From: Flectonema sp. DT1601
Lineage: Eukaryota > Euglenozoa > Diplonemea > Diplonemida > Diplonemidae
Assembly: GCA_964019425.1 (NCBI GenBank)
Contig: OZ025806.1
Location: forward strand, 236,374-300,373
DNA length: 64,000 nt
Direction: 5' to 3'
Below are positions 54,401 through 64,000 of the stretch, in pieces. The first letter of the stretch is position 1. The number at the start of each line of letters is the position of its first letter. Position numbers and translations under genes: made by a program. The notes beneath the pieces were generated by a model, which had not been told where the DNA came from, searched no databases, and saw only the letters and a list, made by a program, of their open reading frames with translations.

Positions 54401-54675
54401 CAAACAAAAACAACTAAAAAAAAGTTGAAGAGATATCAAACATCAAAATATTTTATCACTTTTTTTTTTTTTTTTTTTAAGTTGATTTTGTTTGTTTTTT
54501 TAAAAGAAAAAAAAAAAAAAAAATTGCCTTTATAAGCAGGTTGTATTTTAAAAAAAAAAAAAAATTGAGAGGCGCAGAGAGGGAGAAAATTACATTAAAA
54601 AAAAAAAAAATAAAAAAAATCTGCGATGAAAAGAATTAAAAAAATACAAATAATAATAATAATAATAAACGACTA

Positions 54676-57600
54676 TCAACAAACAGATGGGCCGAATGCT
54701 TCCATGCGACTTAGTATCGCACCAGTTGTTGTGAGTATGGTTCCTACTCCAGACACTTCCAGGACTGGTATTGCTGGAGCAGATGTCCCTGGGTATAAGT
54801 CAGCAAAAATATCTAACGTGGTTTCAAGCCATTCAACAAACGGTCCATTTTCATCTGAAGACTGAGGCGTGTATTGCTTTAGTTGTGAGCGAGCTAATTC
54901 GAAACTATTTGAATTTATTAACTCACTCATCGCTGACTCTGGTCCAGGTTCTTGTCTTCTGGCAGCATCATCCAACTCGTACATCCACTCTTTAGAATGG
55001 AGACGAGCAAGAGTCTCACACAGTAAGACTGCAGTCTCAATTAGCTTACCCTCCACAATAGAAGCGACGTTGAAGAATCTACAAAACTTAAAGCAATGAC
55101 CCCACAGATCAATACACTTACTGTGTGGTAGTATACATCTCGCCCTTGATGCTTGCGCAAGACGGCATAGGTTGTCAGCTTCTTCTATGAGTCCACCCAT
55201 TATGTGAAATGTTTTTATTTTATCATTTCCGAGAGAACCACAACAAGCAAGACCACTTTGGACACCACAGCTTGCGTTTGACATTTGGTTTGTTATAGAG
55301 GTTGCGACTTGACAAATTCTTTTAACATCAGCTCTCCGAACATCAGTCATTGATCCCCAAGTTCCAACAACAGAGTCTTCGCTAACACGGTGAGTAGTTC
55401 CGTATGTCTTCTCAATTTCATGAAGACAAACAGTTAGGAATTCCGTATGCATTCTTTCCAATGATTTCTCTGGAGAATTCGAATCTGGTTTCGTAAACAA
55501 CCTTCTAACCACAAGAACTGATACATTTCGTACTGCTTTGTCTAATCTCCTTCCCAACCCAAGTCGTCCTGCAGCGAGAGTACCACTGCCAGCACCAGTA
55601 GAGCTTGTTTGACTTGGTTGTTTTGTGTTTGTTGTGTCTGTGATTACAGTTTCTTGACAACTATCTTCCTCATTACGAGCAGCTTTGATAACTGATTGTG
55701 GAATGTATTTAACGAATTCTTTCATCATGATCGTAATGTCTCTTATTGCTGATTGAATTCTATCCGGATTCTCAATCGTTAAAACCCTCTCAAGAGAATG
55801 AAAATCCAACACAGTAATAGCCTCAGCCATCTCTGCTGCTAACACCTGAGCACCAAAAGCATTGTCATAACGTTGTTTTTCTTTTCTCCAATTTCTGATG
55901 AATGCTCCGAGTAAACAAGCGACAAGTGAAACGACTACACCCGACACGATTCCGACAATCATCCAAACCTGATCATCCGAAGAACCTTCTTCTGGAAAAA
56001 TTAAATTTCCATTACACCTCAACGTCGAGAAAATCTCATCGGTGTTGTTATTAGCAATCGGAAACATCATGTGTTTTCTAAGTGATTCAGTAATTTTTCT
56101 TGGTTGGAGTGCCCATTTTGCAAACAAAGCATGAGCCTTAAAACAACCAGTTGACGCGACATTCTTCCTTACAAACATAACAGTTTTATATATAAACGGA
56201 TAAATGGAATCACCAGAGGTGAGCACACTGAGAGATGGTGTCACTGGAACACCATTAACAGCTGGATATACCAGAGGGAGTTTCCATTGATCTGCCATTA
56301 AGAAATCAACAACAGCAATGCATCCAACATTTTTTTTAACATACTCTGCAACATCCAAGTGAGAATCAAGTATAACATCAGGAAGTCGAACTGGGATGTG
56401 ACGAAGTGATGTAAAGTGATTAGCAAGTTGGTTCATCATCCTGTGATATAAAACTAAACTCTTATGAGCGACTACTTGAACGGGGATATTCTGGTTAGGA
56501 ACATATGATGATCTCGCAGACAGACGAGAATCATTCCAAAACCGAATCCTTCCCGTGAAAAGTTCAGCAATCACTTCTAAGTCAAGTTCCATTGAAGGGA
56601 CTGGTATCCCAAAATTTGAAGTAACAGTCAATATCCCTGAAGCAAAATCAATTTTAATAAAGTCATCAACATGTGTTGTTGGTAGCGGATCACTCTCAGC
56701 TCTAATCATCACGTTAACGTCATCAACAAAAGATATATTCACGTAAGCCGTAATAGTCTCTTGATAGTATTTATATCCAATGTCATTTGTGATTGAATCG
56801 AACTCATTTTGAGTACCCGTATGAATTGATATCTTTGTCTCTAACCGATTAGTATTGCAATCGATAGCAAGCTTATCAAGAATTTGGTTAACAATTTTGT
56901 TGTCGAGAGGTACGAAGTTACTCGCTCTGATTATAGCTCTTGAAACAGGTGATGTTATCATCCAAACAATAAAAGAAACAATTTCACATATATCGTTAGC
57001 TCCAGGAGTTGCAAAGAACGACAGGTAAGATAACCCAGCAATAGGATATCCAGTACTGTCTACTAAATCACCCGTCAGTCTCTTTGGGTCAAGAGATAAA
57101 CTTGTGGTTGCAATCTCACCATCATCCCATCCTGGAATTGTGTAAGCATCGACTCTGTTAATGAGAGTCACGAATGGCAATCCTTCCTTCAGTACACCTG
57201 AGATTCCACTGTAACCCAGACTGAAAGGAGTTTCTGTAACGTAATTAAGTACTCCGCTGCTTTTCAATCGTCTTTCAATTCCAGATTGAACTGGCCATTT
57301 GGTTGTGACATCACCGCTCCAATATCCGAAACTTTTGAACGCCTTTGTCATTATTTCAGTTGTTCCACTGTTGTCATCTCTGACTACGACATGAATAGTC
57401 TCATCAGGAAGCATTATTGATGGATTCAAACGTGTGATGTGAGGATGAGACCAATTTGTAATATCTCCTAAAAATATTCTACTCAAAGTCTGTCTATCGA
57501 GTGTTATTGTTTTGTAATTTAACAAATTGAATGTAATTGCAATGGGTGCTGCTACCACTGGTATCATCTGAAGATCTGGGTGAGTCATGTACGCTTCATC

Positions 57601-57822
57601 ATGAAACAGTGAATCAGTTCCAGCTAAAGCTGACTCATTACTTAGTAATAACCTCTTACCAGCACCACTACCAATGCAGTCGTATGTGATGGGAGAGCTG
57701 CCTTGCATCATGTCATTATAACTTTGTAAGCAAGCTTTCATAACAGGACACAACAAACTACTACCTGCAGCAGTAAACCCTTCAGCTAATGTAATCATCA
57801 CAATGAGGATGATCACTCTCAT
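54676..57822 (-). CDS. Receptor-like protein: tandem PstS-type binding domains, one TM helix, degenerate class III cyclase domain
   Basis: 1048 codons from the ATG at 57822, chosen because a signal peptide (MRVIILIVMITLAEG) follows at once; the frame is open 29 codons further up from a GTG. Residues counted from that upstream codon: PstS-like domain 1 at about 50-350 (GSGAGKRLL, FLGDITNWS, LNPSIMLPDE, RDDNSGTT); a second, weaker one at 380-635 (LFTGRIRFWND); TM 648-670 followed by RNWRKEK. A helical segment at 690-742 ending YIPQSV is the kind found before cyclase domains. Residues 795-925 align with class III cyclases: VSVLVVRRLF where FxDIxGF is expected, RVSEDSVVGTWG for KxxGDxxMAxFG, and GVQSGLACCGSLG. 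The first metal Asp is lost and the second (D845) kept, so it is probably catalytically dead. It likely senses phosphate or another anion at the surface (inference). Ends TGA TAG. Confidence 0.82.
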   Translation of the reverse strand: MRVIILIVMITLAEGFTAAGSSLLCPVMKACLQSYNDMMQGSSPITYDCIGSGAGKRLLLSNESALAGTDSLFHDEAYMTHPDLQMIPVVAAPIAITFNLLNYKTITLDRQTLSRIFLGDITNWSHPHITRLNPSIMLPDETIHVVVRDDNSGTTEIMTKAFKSFGYWSGDVTTKWPVQSGIERRLKSSGVLNYVTETPFSLGYSGISGVLKEGLPFVTLINRVDAYTIPGWDDGEIATTSLSLDPKRLTGDLVDSTGYPIAGLSYLSFFATPGANDICEIVSFIVWMITSPVSRAIIRASNFVPLDNKIVNQILDKLAIDCNTNRLETKISIHTGTQNEFDSITNDIGYKYYQETITAYVNISFVDDVNVMIRAESDPLPTTHVDDFIKIDFASGILTVTSNFGIPVPSMELDLEVIAELFTGRIRFWNDSRLSARSSYVPNQNIPVQVVAHKSLVLYHRMMNQLANHFTSLRHIPVRLPDVILDSHLDVAEYVKKNVGCIAVVDFLMADQWKLPLVYPAVNGVPVTPSLSVLTSGDSIYPFIYKTVMFVRKNVASTGCFKAHALFAKWALQPRKITESLRKHMMFPIANNNTDEIFSTLRCNGNLIFPEEGSSDDQVWMIVGIVSGVVVSLVACLLGAFIRNWRKEKQRYDNAFGAQVLAAEMAEAITVLDFHSLERVLTIENPDRIQSAIRDITIMMKEFVKYIPQSVIKAARNEEDSCQETVITDTTNTKQPSQTSSTGAGSGTLAAGRLGLGRRLDKAVRNVSVLVVRRLFTKPDSNSPEKSLERMHTEFLTVCLHEIEKTYGTTHRVSEDSVVGTWGSMTDVRRADVKRICQVATSITNQMSNASCGVQSGLACCGSLGNDKIKTFHIMGGLIEEADNLCRLAQASRARCILPHSKCIDLWGHCFKFCRFFNVASIVEGKLIETAVLLCETLARLHSKEWMYELDDAARRQEPGPESAMSELINSNSFELARSQLKQYTPQSSDENGPFVEWLETTLDIFADLYPGTSAPAIPVLEVSGVGTILTTTGAILSRMEAFGPSVC

Positions 57823-58790
57823 TGTTTGTGTTTTGGAAAATCTGATTTTTTTTTTTAAACGAATGTTAAAAAAGAAATTAACCATCTGAAAAAGTCTGGG
57901 TGGAGTCACGTTAACACTTCATCATATGAGATAAGAGAAACAATTCCAGCCAATTCTGTTTTTTTTTTTAAAATAGAATTGAAGATATAGAATTGAAAAA
58001 TAAATCATAAAATACTAATGTAATCGCTTCTATCATAGTTGGAAGTGTCCTACAATTTGGAGGGCACTTTCATCTATGTTCTATCGAGAAAAAAAGAAAA
58101 AAATATATAAAATGAATACTGCTGTCGATTCTTAATATAACTTAAAAGTGTGTTTAAAAAAAAAACCATTCAGATTAGCCTTATGTTTCGTTTGAACGCA
58201 GACAAAATCATGTCGCATGGGGAAAATAAATCATGATGACCATAAGAAATATCGGTTTTCAATCTGAATAGTTTCTTCTCCGACTACGTAGGTACAAAAA
58301 GAAAATGCAACTTAGTAAGCGTGTACGATACAGACAGGGTGACCGCAAGAAGAAGGCAGGAAGAGAGGGAAGACAAGAAATCTGGTTTCATGTCCGACTA
58401 CCTTAAGAGAAGTGTGGGGGGAAAAATAGTTAAAAAAAAAAAAAAAAAAAAAACAAGCACACATAATTATAATCACATAACAAAATGCAATCAGTGATAG
58501 CGAACTCGTTTTTTTTAAGACGTTTTTTTTTTTTTAAAGGAAGAATAAGATAATGACAAGTCTATCAAACATCAAGGTATCCCTTCACTGAGTGAGTATT
58601 AACTCGCGGAGTTAGTGAATAGGGATGCTTTACACGGATACACATCACGATAAGACTAATTGATAAATTATTATTTTTTTTTTCTTCTTTTTTTAAAAAA
58701 ACAAGAAATAGTATATTTTTTTAGTAAGTTTTTTTGAGTACAGGAAAAAAAATAAATATAATCATATTTTTTTCCCATACTTTTTGAGAC

Positions 58791-58830
<40 letters not shown>
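57823..58830. other. Intergenic region between receptor and phosphoesterase
   Basis: AT-rich, with A and T tracts; no gene, RNA gene or repeat recognised. It would hold the promoter of the receptor gene and the 3' end of the phosphoesterase gene, which are in the same orientation. Confidence 0.6.
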
Positions 58831-58831
<1 letters not shown>

Positions 58832-60969
58832 CAACGGGTTTCGAGGCATGAATCTTTAACATAACCAAACGCCTCATAGTAAGGAAGAGTGCACATTGGG
58901 TTTGTTGTTTTGTTTGATTTTTTAAAACTGTTGATAACAAATGATATGAATTCCTTTGGAAACGGATCGGCAGTCTTCACAATAGGAACAGCCATAGCAG
59001 GGTCGGTGATTGAGTCAGCTCCGGTTTCAAGACGTCCCATAAAACGGCGCTCAAAAGTAGACGTTCGGATGCGGAAATCATACCAATTTCCTGACATCGA
59101 AACGTTGAATTTTTTAACAAACGATTCACCGGATTGAAGCTTCTTATTGTGTTTGTTAATAACTGCACCATATGACATGTCTTCTATTATCAGTTCATTA
59201 CTACAAACATCACTTGAGACACACTTGATATCAAACAGAACAGATCTGGTTGATGTCATCTCCACCATTTGAACAGTGAAATCATTCACAGCAGAGTTGC
59301 TTGCAAAAGTTCTCACAAAACCGTTAGGACCGTGAAGGCTAAGGTTGTAAGAATCTGTATGGAAGTCCCAAGTATCCTCCAATAGTTTCCCTGATTCAAT
59401 TGTGTATTTTTTTGGAGGACTCGACAGAGAGAGGTAGTCGTAGACATGAAAAACAACTGCTGGAGAAGATACAAAAGCTGATTTTGCTCCAATATTCCTC
59501 ATCGTAAGTGTAATTGTTTTCTTACTAATCAAATCAGAGACGTTGAAGTTATAAGGCAATGCTCGCGATGTTTTAGTACCAACTTCTTGAGTTGGAATTA
59601 TCTGAGTAGTCGGAAGTTTTGGAGGAGGATTTGAATCGCATTCAGCCTTTGACTGATTAGTATCGTTACTTGTGTTTGGAAACACAGGCATAGTGTAGTC
59701 AGGGTTTTTAAAATCAAAAGCATTAGTCAGATCACTCATCACAGCACGTCTCCAAGGTGAGATGGTTGGAATCGAAACATTAAAACGTTTCTCAATTAGT
59801 TTAAGAACTGAAGTATGATCGCTAACTTCACTATAAACTATTCCTCCATTCCTACGCGTCCAAGGTGAAATGATAAAGAGTGGGACTCTAAATCCTGGTC
59901 CTATTGGATTGCCTTTCGGAATACCAAATTGTTCATTATTCGTAACTTCACCCTTTGTTGTGATAGTACTCTCGCCATCATTCTTAGACATTGGAGCTGT
60001 TGGTGTCCACATATGATCATAGAATTGACCACCCTCATCATAGTTTAATATGAATATAGTTTTCTTGTAAACATCAGCGGCCTCTGGAGATGCAAATAAT
60101 TTTATAAGTCGAGCTGATAAGTCTTCTCCGTCTTCGGGATGATGAGTTGCGTGTTCTGAGAGATCTGATGGTCCAACAATCCAAGAAACAGCTGGAAGAC
60201 TGTTGTTTAAAATATCATTTTTAAATTCTTCAACCAGATCATTACTCCTTGCTAATCCTTTATCATATAAAGGTGATCCTGGTTTAGATGATTTGAACTG
60301 ATCAAACCAAGCAAATCCATTGTCATTAAAGTTATCCTCTTGTTGGTATACTTTCCAACTGATGTTCTTCGCTTCTAATACCTCAGCCATTGTAGTCCAA
60401 TTGACACCTGAAGTAGGCTGAGTGTCGTCTAGGATGTTGTGTTTGGAATCTACAGACAGGCCATTCGATCCTGAGAATAGATGAAATCTGTTTGGGTTCG
60501 TCGGTGTAAAAGTTGACTGAAAGTACATATCTCCAATTAAAAAATTATCTCCAAGAGCATAATAGTAAGGCAAGTCTTCTCTGTTGAAATGAGCCATTCC
60601 AAAGCCTGGATTTCTTGCTGTGTTCCAAGCATTCATCTTACCCTCATTCCACATTCTGATATCAGCGTTGTATGTCATGGTCGGAGCTTCCATACATGTC
60701 GCTGATGTGTTTTTCAATGAAACATGAAATGGAAGTAAATACTCTTTTCCAGGATATGGTTGAAAAAAAGGTGATTTTCCATCAGGCATCAACGGTGCCG
60801 ATTTATCATTGAACCCCCTCACTCCCTTCATAGTTCCGTAGTAGTGATCGAATGCTCTGTTTTCTTGCATAAACACGACAATATGTTCAACTTCTGAGAG
60901 TGAATCCCCACTCGCCACGCCCGACAACAGCAGCAGGCATGTGGATCCAAGAATGCTATTTGTTATCAT
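58831..60969 (-). CDS. Secreted phosphoesterase of the bacterial phospholipase C / acid phosphatase type
   Basis: 712 codons from the ATG at 60969, which is followed by a signal peptide (MITNSILGSTCLLLLSG). The frame extends 73 codons further up to an ATG at 61188, but that part is non-coding in character. The catalytic domain (about 430 residues) has the family hallmarks QENRAFDHYYGTMKGVRGF near its N-terminus, NYDEGGQFYDH, RVPLFIISPW, SDHTSVLKLIEKRFNV and SPWRRAVMSDLTNAFDF. Two C-terminal beta domains follow, of the kind in bacterial phosphatidylcholine-type phospholipases C; LSLHGPNGFVRTF marks the first. The family hydrolyses phosphocholine lipids or phosphomonoesters outside the cell. 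Substrate unknown here. No intron seen. Confidence 0.9.
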
Positions 60970-61647
60970 TTTTTTTTTTATATATATATATGTATATTTT
61001 TTTTTTCTCACTGGAAAAAAAGATAAAAATAAAACAAACGAATTATGAAGCAGTAAACCAGACAAATCTCCCCTGAAAGTTATAACCAACTTGACTCGTC
61101 TACTGACACGGCTAACATAGCTGGCTAAGCTTCGTCTCGGTGCGGAGCCCCCGAAGAACTTAAGGGAATTTTTGGTGAGGACAGTCATTGAAGTCTCTAT
61201 CCTTATATACGATATGAATCAACATCTCAAGAAGTTTGGAATACGTAGTTTCAAAAGCTTTATTTTATCTTATTCTACCCCTGCAAATAAATAATAACAA
61301 TAACAACAACGTTAACCACAATCACTCATTAGTCAGATCGAATGAAAGGAAAGATGAGAACAAGAGTGCCTACATGAATAAAGCTAGGGGAAATAGTCAC
61401 CAAAATACTTTCGCATAGTAACTTAATAAGATAAAATAGAAACTTGTTGGAGAAGAGTGATAGTTTTAACAACGTAGAAAACAGTAATAAACCTTATAAT
61501 ACTAAAATAAGTAATAAAGTTGAACTGTAAGAACAGCGCTGAGGGATCTCAAAGATGTAACTACCACCGTTCACGGTTTGTTGTAACGTAAATCGAACTA
61601 ATTATTTTCGATTACAGAGAACTTACAACAGCGATTAGACATATAAA
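60970..61647. other. Upstream region of the phosphoesterase gene
   Basis: Includes TATATATATA at 60980-60990 just before the ATG and AT-rich sequence beyond. No gene or repeat recognised. Confidence 0.5.
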
Positions 61648-62037
61648 GTTAGTTAGTTAGTTAGCAAGTCCATCAGACCACCGAGTATCGGTTAGGTAGA
61701 CACTCAAAGAGTACCGGGTGGCTCTTCTGAGGGTCCCCAATACTGCGGCAGTAGGAAGAACCTAATCCCGGGGGATTATTTTGTTAGTATCAGCACAGGG
61801 CATACTAGATCAGGAGATCTAGAAACACTTTGCTTCCACCTTGTCCGGTATACTAGCAGGAAACCACGCAATTAAGTAAACAAAAAAAAAAAAAAAAAAA
61901 AAAAAAAAACTAGTTCTAATCTGAAACACTAAATAAACTTGATATTATGATGAAAAAATAAAACAAAATAAAATAATATAAGATAACATAAAATAAAATA
62001 GATGAATTTAATAACTCAGTAAACACAGTTGATGATT
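61648..62037 (-). repeat. 3' UTR and tail of the LINE at 62038-63499
   Basis: On the minus strand after the stop codon: AT-rich sequence with a T-tract (A29 at 61880-61908 on plus), CAAGGTGGAAG, hairpin H2 (CTAGATC 61805-61811 with GATCTAG 61816-61822), hairpin H1 (TAATCC 61763-61768 with GGATTA 61773-61778), and a (CTAA)n terminus at 61648-61665. Shared layout with 52219-52385 and 54312-54400 shows this is a recurring LINE 3' end. Confidence 0.75.
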
Positions 62038-63499
62038 TCAGGGATTAATTTTGAATAGTATATCTATGTAACTCCGAGTCGGAGGACCTCGCACCTTGTA
62101 GTCGAACCACTTCCGTTCTATCCGCTCATAGTTGGCGTAGTGGATCTTATTGAGCAGATCAGTAAATTGAGTCTTTTCTATACCATTATAGCAGAAAAGC
62201 TCAACTGTCCACAGAAAATTGTGTATTTCCTCGATCACCGTGTGATTGTAGGCATTATCGATGGCTTGTAAGACTTCGAGCTTATCTCGAGAAGTGAGTT
62301 TCGGAAGGTTAGAGAATTTAACAAGATGCCTCAATAACCACTGTCTCGGCAGGGCCGCACGCAGCGGAAAGCTCTGCAGGTAGCTCTCCAGGTCCTTCAG
62401 CATTGCAGCTAGTTTCGGCTGATTCTCTGTGGCAAAGAACGTATGGTGGTGTTGTCCGTCATTTGTCGGGTCATCGCATTGCGGGATGTCCGGGAAGAAT
62501 TGCTGCACTATGATCCTCGCGCCATTACATCTCGAGAGAAGGTGATGTGCGTCTGTGTCGGTGTGATTACAGAATCGACAGTCAGTAAGACCCAAGGCAG
62601 GGAGCTTTACCAGTTCGTGATGACCCGTTCTCACTCGGGCTATAATAATCTCGTCACTTCTTAAAAGGTCCTGATGGAACTTCTGTACCCTACCAGACGA
62701 TGTTGCCAAGTTGTGGACGTGTCGCGTATCTCGGGAGCGAAGCCATGCTTTTCTGACTTGGTTCACAATTGAACATTGAGCCATTCGGTAGTCAAAGGGA
62801 ACCTCCGTGAGCGGTATCTCAGATGACGCAGCTTTGGAAGCCAGGCTATCAGCTAACTCATTTCCAATAACACCACAATGAGAAGGTACAAACTGCATCG
62901 TAAACGGGCGATTCAGGGTGGAAATCTGGCTGAGAATCTCGTGGTTGGTGCGCGAATGCTGGCAGAGGTACCCCTTGGCCAAGCTACTCAGCGATGACTG
63001 GCTGTCGGATATGATGTGTATCCTGCCGTTCGGTAGTTGTGGCGAATTATCGCGGACGATATCCAGAGCCGAGATCAAAGCCCTCTGTTCTGCGTTGTAA
63101 ATCATCAGAGAGGGGTTATAGCGCTGTAGCTTCGTGTAACATTTATTTCGGAAAACCAAGACCGCAGCGTTCCCACAGTGGTAACACCCATCTTTGTCCT
63201 CAAAGTAAGAAGCATCTGTATAAACACGTGCAATCGCAGGTGGCAAGGATTCGATTGATGCAAGGGCATAATTCAGGTTGTGCTCTGTGTCTGATGACTT
63301 ACGAAAGTCCCTTGAAGGCAGAACCGTGACGTTTGGAGGAGGCTTAATGTGTTTTGATTCCGTTGAGCACCTAAAAGGAACAGTGTCTTTGTGGCTGAGA
63401 GGATGTGAACAGGGTCCCTTTCTGCTTCGCTTATGCTTCGTCGAGTGTCTGTAACCGATGACAGCTTGGCTATTGATGGCAAAAATAGAATTCCAATTC
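62038..63499 (-). CDS. LINE ORF2 3' part: RNase H and CCHC knuckle (5'-truncated)
   Basis: Open on the minus strand from 63499 (a TAG stands at 63500-63502) to 62038, about 486 codons and without an initiating ATG. It starts in a linker (FAINSQAVIGYR; PPPNVTVL) typical of the stretch between RT and RNase H. RNase H: VYTDASYF, NAEQRALISAL, IISDSQSSL, PSHCGVIGNELADSLA, a full D-E-D-H-D set. Then CRFCNHTDTDAHHLLSRC (C-x2-C-x8-H-x4-C) and about 190 further residues. RT and the N-terminal part are missing, so this is a 5'-truncated insertion with an undamaged remaining frame, hence fairly young. Confidence 0.85.
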
Positions 63500-63502
63500 T
63501 AG

Positions 63503-64000
63503 TTTATAAAAAATAGCAACTCCCCCGAGACCGTTCTCAGATGACAACATTTGATGGTATACTCGCATAGCAGAGTGAGATTTTGCTTTTAAAAAAAAAA
63601 AAAACACAACAGACAACCAACACATTACAAACCATAAAAAGTACTAACAATTTTTAAGAGTAAGGGAAAAAGAGAGCGTCTTCTCTTTTCTTAGAGAATT
63701 TTTTTTTTTTTTTTTTTTTTTAAAAAACCAGGGTTTGTATAAATTAGATCTGGGAAAAGAAGCATCAGATTAGGCTAATAAATCACCACTTCTGATATAA
63801 CAACAGATCTCCAAACGTGTAAATCCAAACACTACTGTAACCAGAAGAAATTAATATCTCAATCTAGTTTATGAATTACGTTAAACTGATACAGGTAAAT
63901 GTTTTTATTTCGCACAATAGCCGCCAGATTCATTTTTTGGAAGCATCGACTCTGCGCACAACTCAGCACCTGCACCAGCTACAGAGATAAGTGTTTAGGT
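63503..64000. other. AT-rich sequence at the right window edge
   Basis: Homopolymer tracts and no recognisable gene or repeat. The 5' end of the truncated LINE adjoins at about 63500. Confidence 0.5.

Larger units (their letters stand above)
48093..54675. other. 6.6 kb of gene-free AT-rich sequence with dispersed short repeats
   Basis: No supportable gene. Pairs or small families recognisable by eye: 48100-48210 and 50338-50450 (TCTCACAG family); 48795-48850 and 50030-50085 (GGGAGGTACTCACAG(T/C)AACAGA); 50535-50625 and 51165-51245 (TTTCTCAATCAGAT ... CCACGTG(A/G)TAGGGGTGAA); 49335-49390 and 49530-49585 (ATCACG..ATGTC ... ACGTGG(C/T)(A/C)TACAC). Poly-T tracts often precede them on the plus strand, consistent with poly-A-tailed elements inserted in minus orientation. 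Confidence 0.6.

Noticed and set aside
60970-61188. 73-codon N-terminal extension of the phosphoesterase
   Set aside because: Passes through homopolymers and a TATA repeat, and a clear signal peptide starts at 60969.

Overview
The window is nuclear DNA of a repeat-rich, AT-rich eukaryote, most likely a protist. Evidence: long A and T homopolymers throughout, non-LTR and tyrosine-recombinase retrotransposons, one 200-bp assembly gap (6301-6500), and two apparently intronless host genes encoding a secreted enzyme and a membrane receptor. No rRNA gene or taxon-diagnostic marker is present, so I do not name a lineage. The receptor style (bacterial-type phosphate-binding ectodomain, one membrane span, cyclase-like cytosolic domain) is familiar to me from free-living amoeboflagellates and amoebae, but this is only suggestive.

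Layout. 1-6300: transposon debris, a mosaic of hairpin-satellite pieces in both orientations, a 47-bp inverted-repeat pair, a 2-kb 31-bp minisatellite and a GC-richer unassigned island. 6512-6698 and 21875-22137: the two halves of the left repeat (A1) of a tyrosine-recombinase retrotransposon. They are separated by about 15.2 kb flanked by a duplicated hexamer TCTGGT, as expected for a later insertion. The insert carries a T-tract at its left end and an antisense LINE RNase H fragment at its right end. Nested inside are a 3624-bp direct repeat (7368-10991 and 17719-21342) containing 19 hairpin-satellite units per copy and, between the two repeat copies, an R2-type non-LTR element encoding a 1708-codon zinc-finger/RT/endonuclease protein with a long extra C-terminal region.

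21875-43501: a head-to-tail array of a 6748-bp unit, 3.2 copies and seemingly identical. Each unit holds a gag - tyrosine recombinase - RT/RNase H retrotransposon with split direct repeats (A1 ... B1-A2-B2) and 1282 bp of spacer. Gag and recombinase lie in one frame separated by a single UGA, suggesting stop-codon readthrough. RT/RNase H is in the -1 frame. The A repeat contains a tRNA-like sequence with pol III box A and box B. The fourth copy breaks off in gag.

43502-54675: about 11 kb without an established gene. It holds a possible two-exon gene, a coding-like stub against the array, a perfect 1291-bp tandem duplication, several short interspersed repeat families, and 5'-truncated antisense LINE tails whose 3' ends carry two hairpins with changed but still paired stems.

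54676-60969: two host genes on the minus strand. Upstream is a secreted phosphoesterase/phospholipase C-type enzyme. Downstream is a receptor with tandem PstS-like phosphate-binding domains, one membrane span and a degenerate class III cyclase domain. Together they suggest phosphate release and phosphate sensing (inference). 61648-63499: 3' part of a LINE (RNase H, CCHC) with its structured 3' UTR, minus strand.
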